Source: Clostridium tunisiense TJ (GTDB taxonomy: Bacteria > Bacillota > Clostridia > Clostridiales > Clostridiaceae). From it: DNA of 64,000 nucleotides. Position numbers and translations under genes: made by a program. Each line of letters starts with the position of its first letter. The first letter of the stretch is position 1. Positions 63,417-64,000 of the stretch are shown here, in pieces. The notes beneath the pieces were generated by a model. It saw only the letters and a program-made list of their open reading frames with translations, was not told the DNA's origin and did no database searches. The DNA lies in the NCBI RefSeq assembly GCF_000300195.1, contig NZ_AMQH01000002.1, positions 310,001-374,000 of the forward strand, given 5' to 3'.

Positions 63417-64000
63417 TTATTTCCTTTTATATATTATTGACGCAACTAAGGCTGTAATAGGTACTGTAAGCACAATTCCTATACTCCCTGCTAAACCTTG
63501 TATCAATTCTGTTCCTAACACATCTAAATTCAACAGTTGCACTGATGGCATATTAGCTGACATAAGAAGCAATATTAATGTTAGGGATCCTCCTACAAAT
63601 GCTAAGATCAAGGTATTACACATAGTTCCAATCATATCTTGTCCAATATTTATACCGCTTTTAAACAATTCTCTAGGAGTAAGCTTTTTATTTACACAGT
63701 GAACCTCAAAAATAGCAGATGCAATAGACATTCCCATGTCCATTACCGCCCCTAAAGAAGCAATTAGTATAGCAGCAAACATAAGCCCCTGCACTTTTAA
63801 CCCGCTATTTTCAGCTATATATAATACACTTTCAGCATTTTCAAGAGTCAATCCGGAAAGATGAGCTAAGTTCCCAGCAACAAAAGAAACTACTCCTGCC
63901 ACAAAAACTCCTGCAGTGGTACCTATCATAGCTACCAAAGTTTTTCTGCTGTATCCATTAATTAAGTATAAGGTTACAAAAACAACAATTACTGCTGTGG
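63417..64000 (-). CDS. YibE/F family membrane protein (partial, 5' end beyond window)
   Basis: This is the C-terminal part of a YibE/F-like polytopic membrane protein of unknown function. The frame stays open past 63938 to the window edge (residues reading ...LINGYSRKTLVAM), so the true start lies outside. Five or so membrane segments are visible, with the family motif GLMFAAILIASLGAVMDMGMSIASA and the conserved GQDMIGTMCNTLILAFVGGS. The terminator at 63361 marks the 3' end of its transcript. Confidence 0.88.
   Translation of the reverse strand, partial: TAVIVVFVTLYLINGYSRKTLVAMIGTTAGVFVAGVVSFVAGNLAHLSGLTLENAESVLYIAENSGLKVQGLMFAAILIASLGAVMDMGMSIASAIFEVHCVNKKLTPRELFKSGINIGQDMIGTMCNTLILAFVGGSLTLILLLMSANMPSVQLLNLDVLGTELIQGLAGSIGIVLTVPITALVASIIYKRK

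Overview
The window looks like a chromosomal segment of an endospore-forming, AT-rich, low-GC Gram-positive anaerobe, most likely Clostridium sensu stricto. The evidence is the spore gene set (alpha/beta SASP, SpoIIR, a GerA-type germinant receptor, YabG, SPOCS/LysM coat protein, three CotS kinases plus a degenerate one), the Rex-type operator in front of a bifunctional AdhE, strong AGGAGG ribosome sites with frequent TTG/GTG starts, and the gene order rho / rpmE / tdk / DUF1385 / prmC / prfA / sua5. No rRNA, tRNA or CRISPR array was seen.

Layout. 1-7.3 kb: translation and nucleotide housekeeping genes on the minus strand (tsaC/sua5, ZIP transporter, prfA, prmC, DUF1385, tdk), then rpmE and a SASP gene on the plus strand. 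7.9-13.4 kb: a copper-handling region with a CopA P-type ATPase interrupted by an in-frame TGA at a metal-binding Cys position, a lipoprotein under a CsoR-like operator, and an HMA/UreH-like/cupredoxin membrane protein. 13.7-22.8 kb: rho, a two-component system, pyrG, a sensor-less sigma-54 activator, a DUF1934 protein and ddl. 23-34 kb: sporulation and germination genes (spoIIR, gerA operon, SPOCS-LysM protein, yabG) with ispE and veg, and a probable small RNA bracketed by Spo0A boxes. 34.4-37.1 kb: adhE. 37.3-45.5 kb: a polysaccharide deacetylase and a spore-coat cluster made of two divergent CotS kinase/glycosyltransferase pairs. 45.9-50.9 kb: a polar amino-acid ABC transporter with ArgR-like boxes, larC and ispD. 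51-59 kb: a surface-polysaccharide locus. 60-64 kb: phosphohexomutase, VanZ-like, LytR-CpsA-Psr and YibE/F proteins.

The most striking structure is at 51.5-55.1 kb. A mannose-1-phosphate guanylyltransferase gene (manC) is split by a 3,517-bp element carrying a large serine recombinase, a 59-residue upstream ORF and an O-antigen-ligase-like gene. A 13-bp direct repeat marks both junctions. Recombination between the copies rebuilds an uninterrupted, in-frame 354-residue ManC. Joining the element ends also rebuilds a 52-bp near-palindromic attP-like site. The manC 5' end has a perfect match to the mother-cell sigma-K promoter consensus, and the recombinase operon has a closely similar one. The same promoter form occurs in front of yabG and a cotS gene in this window. 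This suggests a skin- or SPbeta/spsM-like developmental DNA rearrangement that turns on GDP-mannose synthesis for a spore polysaccharide. The excision and its timing are inference; the repeats, reading frames and promoter matches are read from the sequence.

The second notable item is the copA TGA. It falls on the first Cys codon of the second HMA CxxC motif, which fits either selenocysteine recoding or a recent nonsense mutation.
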